The notes: generated by a model not told the origin, from the letters alone. 64,000 bases of DNA from Polytrichum commune (GCA_950295325.1 OX485805.1:57004758-57068757), one strand, 5' to 3'. Positions 24,691 through 36,265 are shown, numbered from the stretch's first letter. Program-made: numbers and translations.

Positions 24691-27532
24691 CAAAAGATTT
24701 GTCCACTCGTGCACCTATGGTTACTTTGTAACCTGCTTGTTGTTTAGCCCGGTGATCATGGCAAATATGCAAAGCCTAAGATAGTAATGAGAACTGAAAG
24801 CCTAAGACAAACTTTCATGCATGTTCGATAGCTTGGAAAATTTCCAATATGTGTATATGCATATGGTAAAGGCTAGAGAGTCCACATTTTTTATATATCA
24901 AATATCAAATACATATGTGACCTACATAAATTTGAAATGAAGTTTTTCAGCAAGTTCAATAACTTTAATAAATTCAAAAACCAAACCTAGATAAGAAAAC
25001 CTATATAGAGTCTACAAACTTATTTCAAAAAATTAATAACTTAATATGCAACTCAAAGTTTTTTCTTCCAGAACTATCTAAAGAAATGACCATTTTAGGC
25101 AGGTTAACTAGCTCGAAATAATTTCAAAAAATCCATAGATGTGAAAACTTATAAAGAATCTAAATCATGATTGTAAAAATATATATGCAACCTTTTTTTG
25201 TTCGTAAAGTATACAATAACTTTACGTAGTAACGATGCAAAAACTATGTATGGTAACTATATGTATATATAGTAAGTATATGAAGTAATTATATGTAGTA
25301 AATAGGTGAGTAACTTCATTATCCAATAACTATATGACGTACTAGTTATGTGCACATGTGATGTGAGTGGAGTTGATGGCTAAGGGCTTGGTTTGGGATC
25401 CATGAGGGCATGGGTACTTCTCCTAGATACTTGGAAATGCCATGTTGAGCCCCACCTATCAGGTCCCATGGCACATGTTGTTGGAATATCTTTACTGTAA
25501 TCAAAATTAGTAGTAAAAAGATAGCAGATCATGCGGCGCATAGTGTCAAAATATTTGCAATCTAATATACTTACCACTCATAAAGTTGTGAAAATGACTA
25601 TGGTCATTGCGACATGACCCAAACGACAACTATTTGATTGAAGGTGTCAGATTTGGTTGCTATATTGAATGGAATCAAACTAACCATTTTCAATGAAAGT
25701 GAAGTCAAATTTGATGTCGCCTTGGCCCTATTATCATGGTGGTGATGGTAAGGTAGAAAAACTGAAATGGCGAATAACCACTATTGGTGCACTAGACTAG
25801 GGGTAGACTGATTCTTGTGTGTACCCAAAACCTCGGGGGGTGCACCTTTCATTAAAACCTAGAATCACGTGCGTTCACTGCATGCTCTAAAAACCCCCTA
25901 TATACAAGTTATTTTTTGTGAAATGAAGTAATACACATACAATTGCAACAATAAATATACAAGTGACAATATGTATACACAAAAAAACATCCTTTCATAT
26001 ATAGTCATTAACATAAGTATACAAATATACTTTTGAACAATAATCAACCCCTATAATATGTATAACAAAATATCCTAGCTTTCATCAGCACAGTCGTTGA
26101 AAAGTTTTTCATCTCCCGGATGTAACTCATAAACATTTGATTCACCAATATATGTCATTGTAGCCAATGCAATTATTGTCTCTAAGTCTACCATCAAATG
26201 ATCAGTAAGATCATATGTCCACTTGTTGTTAGCCCCTTTTTGATATCAACATAAACCAATCTCCACGTTTGATGGACGGTCCATCAAGTCAATTGGATCC
26301 CTATACTCCACCTAACGATTACAAAACTTCCTCCGCATCCAATATGAAAACTTATGATATGTAGTATAATAACAATACCATACAAGTACAATTATTGTAT
26401 AATTTTTAAAGGCCTTCCATATATGTACGTAACTATAAATTATAGCATGTATACCATATGTATACGTAATACGGCAAGGTCCAAATCAATACCCCTCTTG
26501 TGCACTCACGTATACTCGTACATGTTTAGTGCAGTGCACCCCCCGAGCCCAAAACGGCTAATTGTAAAAGTGGTGGCCCAAGAAGGATACAATGATAGGT
26601 GGGATGTGATGATTGGCCGGCTATGTGTTGTTTCACAACACTTGCAATCATTTTTGGGTGTCATTGAGTTTACCAATTTGTGTGCATTCATACGCATAGT
26701 ATGATTATTTGATGCTAAAATTAGGGAGACTCTATTGTACACATAAGGGGATTTTATTTATGCACCTCATTGGGGAAATGTAACTAAGTATTTACACACA
26801 ATAAAATTACGAAACAACTTGCCAATATATTAGTAAGCACACTTGGATGGATGCCAAAGTGTCATGAGGTGACACTAATGATGTTATTGTTGATCATTAG
26901 TGTAACCCAACATGGGCCTAGGATACACCTCAAAATACAATAGGTGACATTATTATGGAGGTGACACTAAATACAATCACGGTGTACCTCTATGATATGA
27001 GGGTGCTATTTGGTGATTTTTCCTAATCAGACACCTATATTCGATTTATGCATGGTTAGGTGATCATCGAAAAACAAAAACCATCAACACACTTGTTTAT
27101 AAGACATTGGACTATGTTTTCGAATAAAATCCATTGCTCCACACTTGATAGTGAACACAATTGAGAGGACCAATGTATTCAGTTAAGGAACCAACAAACT
27201 TGAACTTCCAATAATCATGACGAAATAAGGGGAAATGCAATTTTTTCTAATGCTTCATTATAGTTTTGCTCATGCAACACGAGTTTCATTTTGTAGACCT
27301 AATAAGAGAAATTGGAGAATATGAACACAAACAAACCAAATAACACTCACATACCCTAGGCTAAGGATTTGTGACATCTATGTAAGTCGAGGGTGATGAA
27401 ATGTTGGGAACAACTTATAAGGTTAATATTTTGACTTGAGTTCAAAATTGACATCATGGTTGGGATGAATCAACCACAAATCTACAATGGGCGTGGTTTT
27501 ACCACATCCCCTAACATGGGTGCCAAACATGC
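24691..27532. other. AT-rich intergenic DNA, no gene seen
   Basis: Strongly AT-rich. The 116-codon frame at 26354-26704 has no recognisable domain. Words such as GGTGACACTAA recur near 26870-26970. Confidence 0.45.
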
Positions 27533-27562
27533 ATACATGCATGTATGTATGTATGTATGTAT
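27533..27562. repeat. Microsatellite (ATGT)n
   Basis: About five ATGT units following CATACATGC. Confidence 0.93.
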
Positions 27563-29699
27563 CATCTTCCCTTAAACTTGTAGACCCCAATGAAAATGGT
27601 TATGTGATCAACATTGGTGCCAAACATCGAGGCCTTAACGCGAAGGTTTATAAAGGCACCTTCAAGTCAATCAAGTTTCACGTTGGGTTGCAATGACATT
27701 GCCCTCAATGCATGCACCCGGCCTATATGGAATGCATCTAACTCTTTGGGCCCCGAGCTTAACCAACTTGTATGCATGATTAGGAATTTAAGGGGAACTC
27801 CAAGAGCACGTGGGTGCTCCAAGAGAAACACATGGACGAATGGGTGCGGCACAAGCGGCTCCATGATTCTCCATCTCTCCACACTCCACAAGCATCTCGT
27901 TCTCCGTCTCGGCTCTTGCATCCCAAAGAAACCCACGAGCTTCAATGTGGACTCAAAAATTAGGGTAATATGCTCACGAAGTCATGTCAACAACCTTTGG
28001 CATCCAAGCCAATCGAGTTTCCCATGGGTGAAGTTAAAAACCTAGAGGCCAAAGTTGGATTTCAAGGCCCATCATCAATAGTCGGGGGAGCGAATTTACT
28101 TCCCCACTTCGTTGGGAGCCGCCGTGCGCATGTTTGCGGCTCTTGCGATTCTCGCCATTTGAGGCGCTCGAGGTGGATGATGACTCACACGAGACTTTGG
28201 TAACCTATATATAGTATGAAAACAATATTTTGATGACAATGATACGTAACGAGTTCCATTGTCGAGGTTTCAAGCACCTTGATTTAGGGTCATGCTTACT
28301 ACATTTCGGTTCGGTTTCCTAACACTCGATAAGGGTGGAATAGTAAAAACTTGTCCCATACGTAGGTGTTTTTTGTTGACTTGTATTAATTTAAGCTCGT
28401 TTGACTTATTTGGGGTCTTTGATCGCACTTTCAAGGGTTAGTTTTCATACACCAAAAGTTACATGGGTTTTTTTTATAGTCAATGTTATTACCCTCCCCG
28501 CCGGCAACATCCACCCCTAGTGTCTCTTGATCGACCATACTTGACAACCGTTGTTTGATTTTATATAGATGCTACATACCTAATCGAGCGAGGTTGGTGT
28601 AAAGGTGGCAAAGATCCTATACTAGTAGAAGAAGGATCTCTTGTGATATGGTGCATTTTATCGTATGGGATTTGTGAAAAAAACAACACGATTGATCGAT
28701 TTGGTACACATTTGACTCATAGATACAATGGGTCCTAAGTGACGGAAGGAAAATCAACCGTGGGGAAAGGACCCCCGGTTCCTACTAATGTTAATCAAGG
28801 CACTCTTTGTGTTGTTGTTTTGGTTCATTGAGACTACCTTATCAATGATTGTGATGTCCATGCATGCCAAGAAACTCCAACAACTAGAAACCAAGAGCCG
28901 GATTGTCCACCTTGCTATAGACACGTCTCAAAAGGGGTTGCTAGATATGCACTATGAGCCTTGGGTGGCCCCCACAACGGGCCTATACGTACACTACACA
29001 TGGCAAAGTGTTTTAGGGTAAAGCCCTCAAACGCAAATGCCATCCTTTCTATCACCCCCCAAGTTTGGAATTCGGCACCACCCAAGCAAAAGCTTGTACG
29101 TGGCCACTCTTTGTCTAAATGTCGGCACATCATTCCCCCACGCCCGAAACAAAATCCGCCTAGAATGAAACGGAGCCGACTCTTGCCCACCTTTAAGAAA
29201 GCGGCACCATCCAAGTTATTGTTGAAAGGGTCATGTTAGTTGAAGCGGACCCAAAAGGAAAGGAAAAAAACGGTTCCTAAATCGATGTGCCGCATTACCA
29301 CCTCATCCTATACTTGTTGTTGAGTCCGTGTGGTGCAACTCTCAAGTTTTGAAACCCTCGTTTATTTGGGTCCATCGCAAGCCACAAAAAAGGATCGGAG
29401 ACATCTTACCGTCCAACTAAAAATTCCTTTTCGTGCGACTTGGTATTGGTCTAACCTATAAGAACACCCTATGTCGCATCATGGTTAGCCGTGATTAATA
29501 AACAGCTAACGGACTCACATTCATGCCGCAACTTGGATACCGGCGTTACTTTGATTTTATTTATTTATGTATCTAGAGATGATTTGCCAACCACACTGGT
29601 TTTTTTTTTGCTTTTTCTAATGAGGAAAGGTATCGTTGTTAAATCAAGGTCCAACCTGCATGTAAAACGCCAAGATGTATCGATCATTTCACTCTACAC
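27563..29699. other. GC-richer intergenic DNA, no gene recognised
   Basis: Higher GC than its neighbours. The longest frame here (27614-28045 plus, overlapped by 27667-27945 minus) encodes no recognisable domain and lacks protein-like composition on either strand. Could hold a non-coding or decayed gene; nothing supports one. Confidence 0.4.
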
Positions 29700-29985
29700 C
29701 AACAAATGTAAGATCCAATCTAAAAGATTGAAATTATTGGCTTCATGGACCTGGAGAAGGTAACAAGGATAGACATCTATATCCAAGAGTAGACAACCAA
29801 AAAGCCATGTCTTTGAAAGAGGTTGGATTGCATGTTCAAAACATGACAATTGTTCTAGGATCAACAAACAACATATTGAAAGAAGGGGGGCATGTATGAC
29901 CATTTCACGAGCACAAGAATCTTTCACTTTGATAATGAAAAGGATATTCGTATTGAACTCCATAAACTACGAGAAAATTTGGCTT
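29700..29985 (+). repeat. Dispersed repeat R7, copy 4
   Basis: GAGGTTGGATTGCATGTTCA, TTTCACTTTGATAATGAAAA and GATATTCGTATTGAACTCCA match the minus strand of copy 1. Upstream sequence to about 29640 may belong to the same element. Confidence 0.6.
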
Positions 29986-30094
29986 AATTAAGCCTCCAAT
30001 TGGGACTTGGTAAGCACCTTGTACTAATCGCATGTTTTTGTATCCTAGGAAGGGGTGAGGTAGTCATAGAAAGTAACCATTTAAGCACATCAAC

Positions 30095-30097
30095 TTA
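30095..30097. repeat. Target-site duplication TTA (left)
   Basis: Matches TTA at 30561-30563, flanking the MITE at 30098-30560. Confidence 0.8.
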
Positions 30098-30560
30098 GGG
30101 GCACTTTATATTAGGGCCCATTTCCAAACCCTAGGCATCAACCAATCAGAGTGCTTAGATTGCCCAAATGGGCCCTAATATGGGCCCAAGGGCTTTATAT
30201 CGAGAGTCGGCCCACTTCTCCTAAAGCTTGTGTGGCGGGTGACATGGCGGCGTTTTGGAGGGAAAGAACTGGGCCGAAGCCAAAAAATTGGGTCGAGGGT
30301 TTATGGAGACCCACTTCGCACCTACAACCCACTTCACCCAACTTCCGTCGTTCTCCGCTTCGCAAGCCCATTTGGAAGGCCCACTTTAAAGTAGAATGTC
30401 CAATTTGGGCCCTACAAGTGGGCCTATGGACTTTATATTGCAAGGCCCACTCAACGGCCCACTTTGTAAAGTAGGGCTAAAGTTAAGGCCCACTTCAACT
30501 CCAAAGGGGCCCAACTCCAAAGGGGCCCAACTCCAAATGGGCCCTACTATAAAGTGCCCC
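30098..30560. mobile_element. PIF/Harbinger (Tourist-type) MITE, 463 bp, rich in GGCCCA
   Basis: Terminal inverted repeats of about 29 bp: the left end reads GGGGCACTTTATATTAGGGC and the reverse complement of the right end reads GGGGCACTTTATAGTAGGGC, both continuing into CCATTT. TTA flanks both ends, the classic 3-bp duplication of this superfamily. No transposase. The interior holds at least 13 GGCCCA/TGGGCC motifs, the site II element bound by TCP factors in plant promoters, plus many GGCCCACTT repeats, so the element is GC-richer than its surroundings. The short frames inside are by-products of the repeats. Confidence 0.9.
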
Positions 30561-30563
30561 TTA

Positions 30564-31108
30564 ATAACACGAGAGTTCATTTTGAAGATTACGGTCCTTG
30601 CCGAATCGAGAATCATGTGTTGGTGACTGTTGAAAGAGAAAAGGGCCAATAACTCACACAAGATATTTTCAACCAAATATCAAGATAATGACAACATTCT
30701 ATTTTCTAGTAGTGAAGGGTTGATAACTCACCAATATAAATAAAATAAAAAATAAAAAATAATTTAGTTATATTTTCTGTTGCTTCAATGGTGAGCAGTA
30801 CAGTATATTATGATACTTTTCGGGGCCCGTGGCTTCAGTTGGGAGAATAGTATATTCAATGTCAAACACATAAAGAAATAAAGTGGCATCTATAACTGAT
30901 GGGATGGTTTAATTTGGAAGCTTTAATAAGAGCCACTAGCTTGGGATGGGGCTATTCAATAATAGGATAGAGTGTTTAAATGGAGGGGCAGGGCAGTCCC
31001 AAATATAAACTTTTGGGCCTTGATTTCCGACCGACCTTTGCCCTTCCTCCGCTCCCGGCTGCTTAACTTTTTAACTTTTTTCCAGTGCTTAGCTGCCCGG
31101 ATGTAAGT
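30564..31108. other. Intergenic DNA, no gene seen
   Basis: A-rich stretch near 30740-30765; otherwise nothing recognised. Confidence 0.4.
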
Positions 31109-31635
31109 ACCCGAGGCACTTCCCTTGCCAAATTCCATGGGGAGTGACCCTCTCATAAAGACACACTTTTGAGCATGTCTTTTTGGCTTATTGCCTTTTG
31201 TTTAGGGCTTGAGCCTCATTATTACCTAGCCATGTGTTCCATTGACCATTCATTGTTACCTATGTGTGCTTTTGGCCAAGGGTGTGGGCCCCCACCACCA
31301 TTCCCAAGATAAAGGACGTCAATTAAAATCACAACTCTCGTAGATTTGTGGTTAATTAATCTCGAGTATGTGTCTCTAGATCTATGATCGGGGAGAACCG
31401 GCAGTTGGTTACAAATGAACCGGTTGAGTTTGAGAAATAACCGGTTGAAGTTCAAGACTGTAGGAAAATTACTGATCATTTTAGAGGAATTTATAGAATA
31501 TGCCCCAATTTAATGAAGGGAAATTGGAGAATGTCAACATGTAATCAGTTGGACTTGCAAACACTAAGATCTCAAACGATTATGCCAAAAAAAATCCCCG
31601 ATCACTGTTCTAGATTAAATTAGGGTTCCGGAGAG
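31109..31635 (+). repeat. Dispersed repeat R2, copy 1, interrupted by a hAT MITE
   Basis: Sequence 31109-31381 continues after the insertion at 31608 to about 31635 and aligns with 41118-41440 in the same direction (TGTCTTTTTGGCTTATT, TTCCATTGACCATTCATTG, TACCTATGTGTGCTTTTGGC identical). The paralogue lacks the insertion. Confidence 0.85.
31382..31607. mobile_element. hAT-type MITE, 226 bp
   Basis: The left end is CTATGATCGGGGAGAACC and the reverse complement of the right end is CAGTGATCGGGGAT, a short inverted repeat with the C(A/T)-starting end typical of hAT elements. The flanks CTCTAGAT (31374-31381) and TTCTAGAT (31608-31615) form an 8-bp duplication with one mismatch. The empty site is seen in the paralogous repeat near 41399-41430, where GTGTCTCTAGGTTGAATT runs through without interruption. 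Related, longer sequence at 23660-24356. Confidence 0.85.
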
Positions 31636-31638
31636 TAA
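31636..31638. repeat. Target-site duplication TAA (left)
   Basis: Pairs with TAA at 39134-39136 around the PIF/Harbinger-like element. Confidence 0.75.
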
Positions 31639-32034
31639 GGGGTTGTTTACATCATGGACCATGAAGTTGTCCCATGTCAAAGGGCATTTTTCCATGGTCA
31701 CACTTCATGGTAACACTTCCATGGTCCGATTTCTAACAAATGTAGTCTTGAAGCCTTTGGGCTCATGACTAGGTGTAAATTGACCGTGGACCAAGAGAAG
31801 CGACCACGCACCCAAAAGTAGATGTGTTGATTGTCTTAATATATGTCCCAATTGGGCAGATTTGGCAGTTTTCTTCATGTTTGATCTTCTCGCCTACTTC
31901 TTCAATTCGCTCCTCGTAACTATGAAAAACGTTTGGCAAAAAATAGATTGAAACATCATTTCTCTGCCATGGTCCCTTGTAATTTGCACCGAGAGAATCA
32001 CTTTCGCCTCTCCCATTGCAAAACATGTTAGACC

Positions 32035-32039
32035 ATGAC
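32035..32039. repeat. Target-site duplication ATGAC (left)
   Basis: Identical to 38954-38958; 5-bp duplication flanking the Ty3/gypsy element. Confidence 0.97.
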
Positions 32040-32400
32040 TGTAACGTGTATTACATATTTATTGTTTTATATTTATTTACAACCTCTCATTCAACTGGGA
32101 CTCCTTTATTATAAAACTAGAGGCGCTACCATGAGTGCTCTAGCAGTCCTAAAGGTAAAGGGAGTTAACTATTAGTTGATGACCGTGGTTCTACACGTAG
32201 TTCTCCCACGTAAGTAGAGACCACTATTTAACTGCACTTAGAGATATCCTAAAGGCATGAGGGAGAGCTCGTTAATATATATTTAACTACCACTTAACTA
32301 CCAGTTGGAGGTGGCCTCAACTGCCAGTGGTACTTGTATATAAGCTCTAAGGTTGGGTGGAACATGCCTCTTGAATCTCATAATATTTGAGAACGTTACA
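32040..32400 (+). repeat. 5' LTR, 361 bp
   Basis: Starts TGTAACGTGTATTACAT and ends GAACGTTACA. It differs from the 3' LTR at eight of 361 positions, all C/T or A/G transitions, with no indels. Includes a TATA box near its 3' part. Confidence 0.98.
32337..32344 (+). promoter_or_regulatory. LTR TATA box
   Basis: TATATAAG in the context ACTTGTATATAAGCTCTAAG, 57-64 bp before the LTR end, the expected position for the retrotransposon promoter. The 3' LTR carries the same motif. Confidence 0.7.
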
Positions 32401-32401
32401 T

Positions 32402-32415
32402 TGGTATCAGAGCCG
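32402..32415 (+). other. Primer binding site (initiator tRNA-Met)
   Basis: TGGTATCAGAGCCG begins one base after the 5' LTR; TGGTATCAGAGC is the standard complement of the 3' end of plant initiator tRNA-Met. Confidence 0.93.
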
Positions 32416-33297
32416 GCGCTCTTGTACCTTGTTTTCATTTGGGTTTCTATTAACTTCCGCTGTGTAATTGTTATGCTGGTAATTTTTCAAGAGGGTGTTG
32501 CGGTCCTGGGGGGTCGCGTCTCGCCTCGTCTCGTCTCGTTTCCTTACGGCCTAGCAGAGGGAGACAGCCTGCTGCCTGGGCAGAGAGTGTCGCACAGGAG
32601 AGCTACGTCGTCTCCTGTGGCTCTCATTTTAGGGGGTCATAAATAATTGGTTTTAGTGATCACTGCTAAAATCTGAAGATGTTTTAAGTCAGTGGGGTGG
32701 AGTTATAGTATTCTGAAACCTGGGTAGATTTATGCACGAAAAAGGGTATAACTCCTAGACAGAAAATAGGATAGGCTCGAAATTTATTGAGATGATTTGT
32801 GTTTAGTCTCTCTAGTCACAGTTAAAATTTCAGGTCATTTCGAGAAAGCCAGAGAAAGCTATCCTATTCTGAAGTTCTTCTGAGAGCAGCATACAAAAAA
32901 GGGTATAACTCCTAGACAAAAAATAGGATAGGCTCGAAATTTTGTGAGATGATTTGTGTTTAGTCTCTCTAGTCACAGTTAAAATTTCAGGTCATTTCGA
33001 GAAAGTCAGAGGAAGCTATCCTATTCTGAAGTTCTTATGAGAGCAGCATACGAAAAATGGTATAACTCCTAGGCAGAAAATCGGATCGGGTCGAAATTTT
33101 GGGGCAAGATTTATGAGTAGGTTGTTTACTCGTGGTTAAAATCTGAAAACTGTGGCTCTCAGACACGAGGTTATTTTTTCTGTTGGGGAAAGCTATTGGG
33201 GGGTAGAATTGTTTTGTCTCCTGTTTTGATTTTTATTGTACAGGACCGCGTGAGCAGTCCCGCAAATTTTTGGCATTGTATTTTGTGTGTTTATGTT
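32416..33297 (+). other. Long untranslated leader of the chromovirus
   Basis: Nearly 900 nt between the primer binding site and the likely gag start. Contains GC-rich pentamer runs (CTCGT/CTCGC, near 32518-32540) and then the 157-bp tandem array. No credible frame. Confidence 0.75.
32734..33112 (+). repeat. Leader tandem repeat, 157-bp period, about 2.4 copies
   Basis: GGTATAACTCCTAG recurs at equal 157-bp spacing (phase points 32744, 32901, 33058). Units 1 and 2 are nearly identical over GATGATTTGTGTTTAGTCTC and TTCAGGTCATTTCGAGAAAG; the third is partial and more diverged. Lies wholly inside the element leader. Confidence 0.93.
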
Positions 33298-34428
33298 ATG
33301 GCCATCGAGGATATGGACACTTCTGGACCGTCAAGGGAGGATAGTCCTCCCCAGGTTTTCCCGATTGGCACATCCTCTTCACCGAGTGATGCAAGTATCC
33401 GTAGTTTGGTGGTCCAAGCTATTCAGGATTACTGCAATGGGAAATTGATTGATGACTTAAGTCAATTTCAGCGTATAGAGCAGCAAGGTGAAATAACCTT
33501 CTCGATTGTGAACACGCATTCCAATCGCTTGGAAGCATTAGAATGCTAGGTCCAACTCTTGAAGAAGTATAATGAGGGGGACTGTTCTAAGTCCACCACA
33601 GCTGCTGGCAAGCCGGAACGGTTCAAGGATAAGTCCAAAATTACCATTCTGGCTTGGCTCAACCAAATGAAAAAGTTCTTGGTTGCACGTTAGATTGCTC
33701 CTGAAGAGTGGGTCACAATTGCGTCAACATATCTGGAAACCAATGTGTCACAACATTGGGATATGCTTGCATTGGAGCTCGCAGCGGATAAGAAAGATCC
33801 GCAACTCTGGGATAACTTCTATGATACATTACTCACTGCTTATGGCAGTGTTAATCAGGAGTTGGTAGCCCGGAACAAGCTTCGTGTTCTTAAACAGAAT
33901 GGTTTTGTTGAGGACTATGCAAATGAGTTTCAGCAGTTGTGCTCACACATTATTAAAAATCTTGTCTCCCGGGGAGATAAGATTGAGAGATTCATATCAA
34001 GGCTCAAGAAGGATATCCGCAAGAAGGTTTTGGTGGATCCTAAGCGCGATGGTGGGCCATGGGGGGACATCAAGCGTCTCATTAATTATGCAGTGACTAT
34101 AGACGCTACGTACACACAAGATGTAAAAGGACGGGACAATGATAAGTCTCATTTTGATGCACCGGTTGTCAAGACCAATGGCCACACATGGCCGATTAGA
34201 GACAACAAGTCTCGCCGCTCTGAAGGCCGCTCTTCCGCCTTTTACAAGAAGAGTAAGCAGGGTAAAGGGGAGGCCCCTTCGGCAAGAAGCATTGACAAAA
34301 AGGATGGTCTTTGTTTTCAATGTCACAAGGAATGACACTTGGCTAGAGATTGTCCTGATGGCAAGAAGAGTGATGAGCAGCAACCTGCAAAGAAAGACAA
34401 GAAGCCTTTTCACAAGTCCGACACTTAG
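33298..34428 (+). pseudogene. gag pseudogene (capsid and zinc knuckle)
   Basis: Likely start is the ATG at 33298 (MAIEDMDTSGPSRED), in frame with the rest. The frame is interrupted by TAG at 33547, TAG at 33691 and TGA at 34333, then ends at TAG 34426. The central part (WLNQMKKFL, then about 33745-34100 with TLLTAYGSVNQELVARNKL and EYANEF-like words) fits the Ty3 capsid retrotransposon gag domain. Near the C-terminus is a CX2CX4HX4C zinc knuckle (CFQCHKE, stop, HLARDC): the TGA falls between the second Cys and the His, where such knuckles often have Gly. A lysine-rich tail follows. It binds element RNA and builds the particle in intact relatives. The pol frame lies at -1 relative to gag and is open from about 34377, overlapping by about 50 nt. 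Confidence 0.93.
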
Positions 34429-34439
34429 GCAGTGGGCTA

Positions 34440-36265
34440 ATGTCAGAATCTGTTCAAGTTTCGGAGGGTGTTTTTGATTTGCCTAGTGATACTTTGGAAG
34501 TGATTTAAGGCTTAGTCAATAAGCAATTTAATGTAATCGTGTCTGATATTTTGAATAAAGACATTATTTTGCCAACTCCGTTACTCCCACTCAGTGATGT
34601 GTTAGATGTGAACTCCAAAGTTTATGGAGCGTTCTCATTGATTATACCATCAGTGGATGATTTGCAAAGTTTCTTGAGATCTTATTTGCACGGTAAAGAG
34701 GGAGCGCCCTATGAGACCGGTGCTTGTTTTATTGTTAACAAACGTAAAGCAAAAAGTCTTAAGAGAACTTTACCACGATTTAAATTGGTCCATCAATTTG
34801 AATCAAACTCAATGCAGTGGCATGTTTATTTGGATGAACCTAGGCCACGTGTGCTGAATCATCTCACTCTGTCTTCTCAACTGATGATGAGTTTCTCAGG
34901 GCAAGTAGTTCATCAGGATGCATCTGTATTAATGGATAGTGTCGCATCACATTGCTTTGTGAGTTCTGGTTTTGCTAAGACCTTCGGGTTAAAAGTGAGA
35001 AATGACAGTAACACACTGGTATTAGGCAATGGTGATGAAGTCCAAACGGACGGCAAAATTAAAATTCATGTTAAAATACATCAATATCAAAGCCAAATTA
35101 CTTGTCTGGTGGCAAAGTTAAGTGAAGGCATTGATTTGATATTGGGCAATGATTGGCTAGTGCAGCACAAGGCACGCTTGGATTTTGCCTCTGAATGTTG
35201 CGTGTTCTATAAGGGCCGCCGTAAAATGACACTGCATGTGAACCCAGTGCAATGTCAGAATCCAAATCCCCATAGACTCACCGCCATGCAGTTCAAACGG
35301 TCAATTCGGAAGGGAGCAACGTCGTTCCTAGTTCAGTTGACCGCGGTTGGAGACGACGTAGAGGACACAGTGGCAACACCTTATGCCACAGTGTTGGAGG
35401 AATATGCTGATGTTTTTCAGCCCGTACCTACAGGGTTACCTCCAGAGCGGGAAATGGCCCATACTATTCCTTTAGAGCCAGATGGCAAGCCGCCATTTAG
35501 GCCGATCTATAGGTTGAGTCCTCTCGAGCTGCAGGAGACCAAGAAACAGATCAAGGAGTATTTGGAAAAGGGATGGATAGAGCCTAGTTCATCGCCTTAT
35601 GGGTCTCCCATCTTGTTCGTCAAGAAAAATGATGGAGCGCTGCGAATGGTGGTGGATTATCGGGCACTTAATAAGCAAACGGTAAAAAATCGTTATCCGT
35701 TGCCTCGTATTGATGATCTTTTTGACCAGTTAGCCGGCTCTACAGTATTTTCATCTCTTGATTTGACACAAGATTATCACCAGATTAGGATATCCGAACA
35801 GGATGCTCCTAAGACGGCATTTAAAACACCGTTTGGTCATTACCAATTCAAAGTATTAAGTTTTGGATTGGCCAATGCACCAACAACTTTTCAAGGAGTA
35901 ATGAATCGTGTTTTTCACAAGTTCATTGGAAAGTTTGTTTTGGTATATCTGGATGACATCTTAATTTTTTCAAAGAACGAGGAGGAACATATCAGTCATT
36001 TGGCACAAGTACTTCAAATTCTACGAGAGAATCAGTTTTATGCAAAGATGTCTAAGTGTCATTTCGGAAAGAGTGAATTGCATTATTTAGGACATGTTGT
36101 TGGCAAGGAGGGCATCAAAGTGGATCCTAAAAAAATTGAGACTGTGGCCAAGTGGCATAGACCTCTTGAAGTCGGACAATTACGATCATTCTTGGGACTT
36201 TGCAATTACTTCTGTAGATTCATACATGGATATTCCACTCTGGTTGCGCCTTTGACTTCTCTGAC
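34440..36265 (+). pseudogene. pol part 1: aspartic protease and reverse transcriptase (broken)
   Basis: Opens at ATG 34440 (MSESVQVSEG), hits TAA at 34506, then is open from 34509 to the frameshift near 36264. The protease active site is at 34935: the catalytic triplet, normally Asp-Ser/Thr-Gly, reads Asp-Ser-Val followed by ASHCF. The RT begins near 35490 with the usual PPFRPIYRLSPLE stretch, has the first catalytic Asp in SSLDLTQDYHQI (about 35755) and the intact YLDD box at 35946-35957, then the connection GHVVGKEGIKVDP. The family copies element RNA to DNA in cytoplasmic particles. The RT itself looks well preserved; the stop, Gly-to-Val change and downstream frameshift disable the polyprotein. 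Confidence 0.95.

Noticed and set aside
6690-25915. Repeat pair 6690-6790 and 25798-25915
   Set aside because: Only a few short words are shared; too weak to call.
26354-26704. 116-codon plus-strand frame as a gene
   Set aside because: Low-complexity start, no domain, no partner; it fits chance in a long AT-rich stretch.
27614-28045. 143-codon plus-strand frame as a gene
   Set aside because: No recognisable domain, poor protein-like composition, and an overlapping minus-strand frame of similar quality.
30151-30676. Several frames of 76-107 codons over the GGCCCA-rich MITE
   Set aside because: They are by-products of the repeated GGCCCACTT words inside a non-autonomous element.
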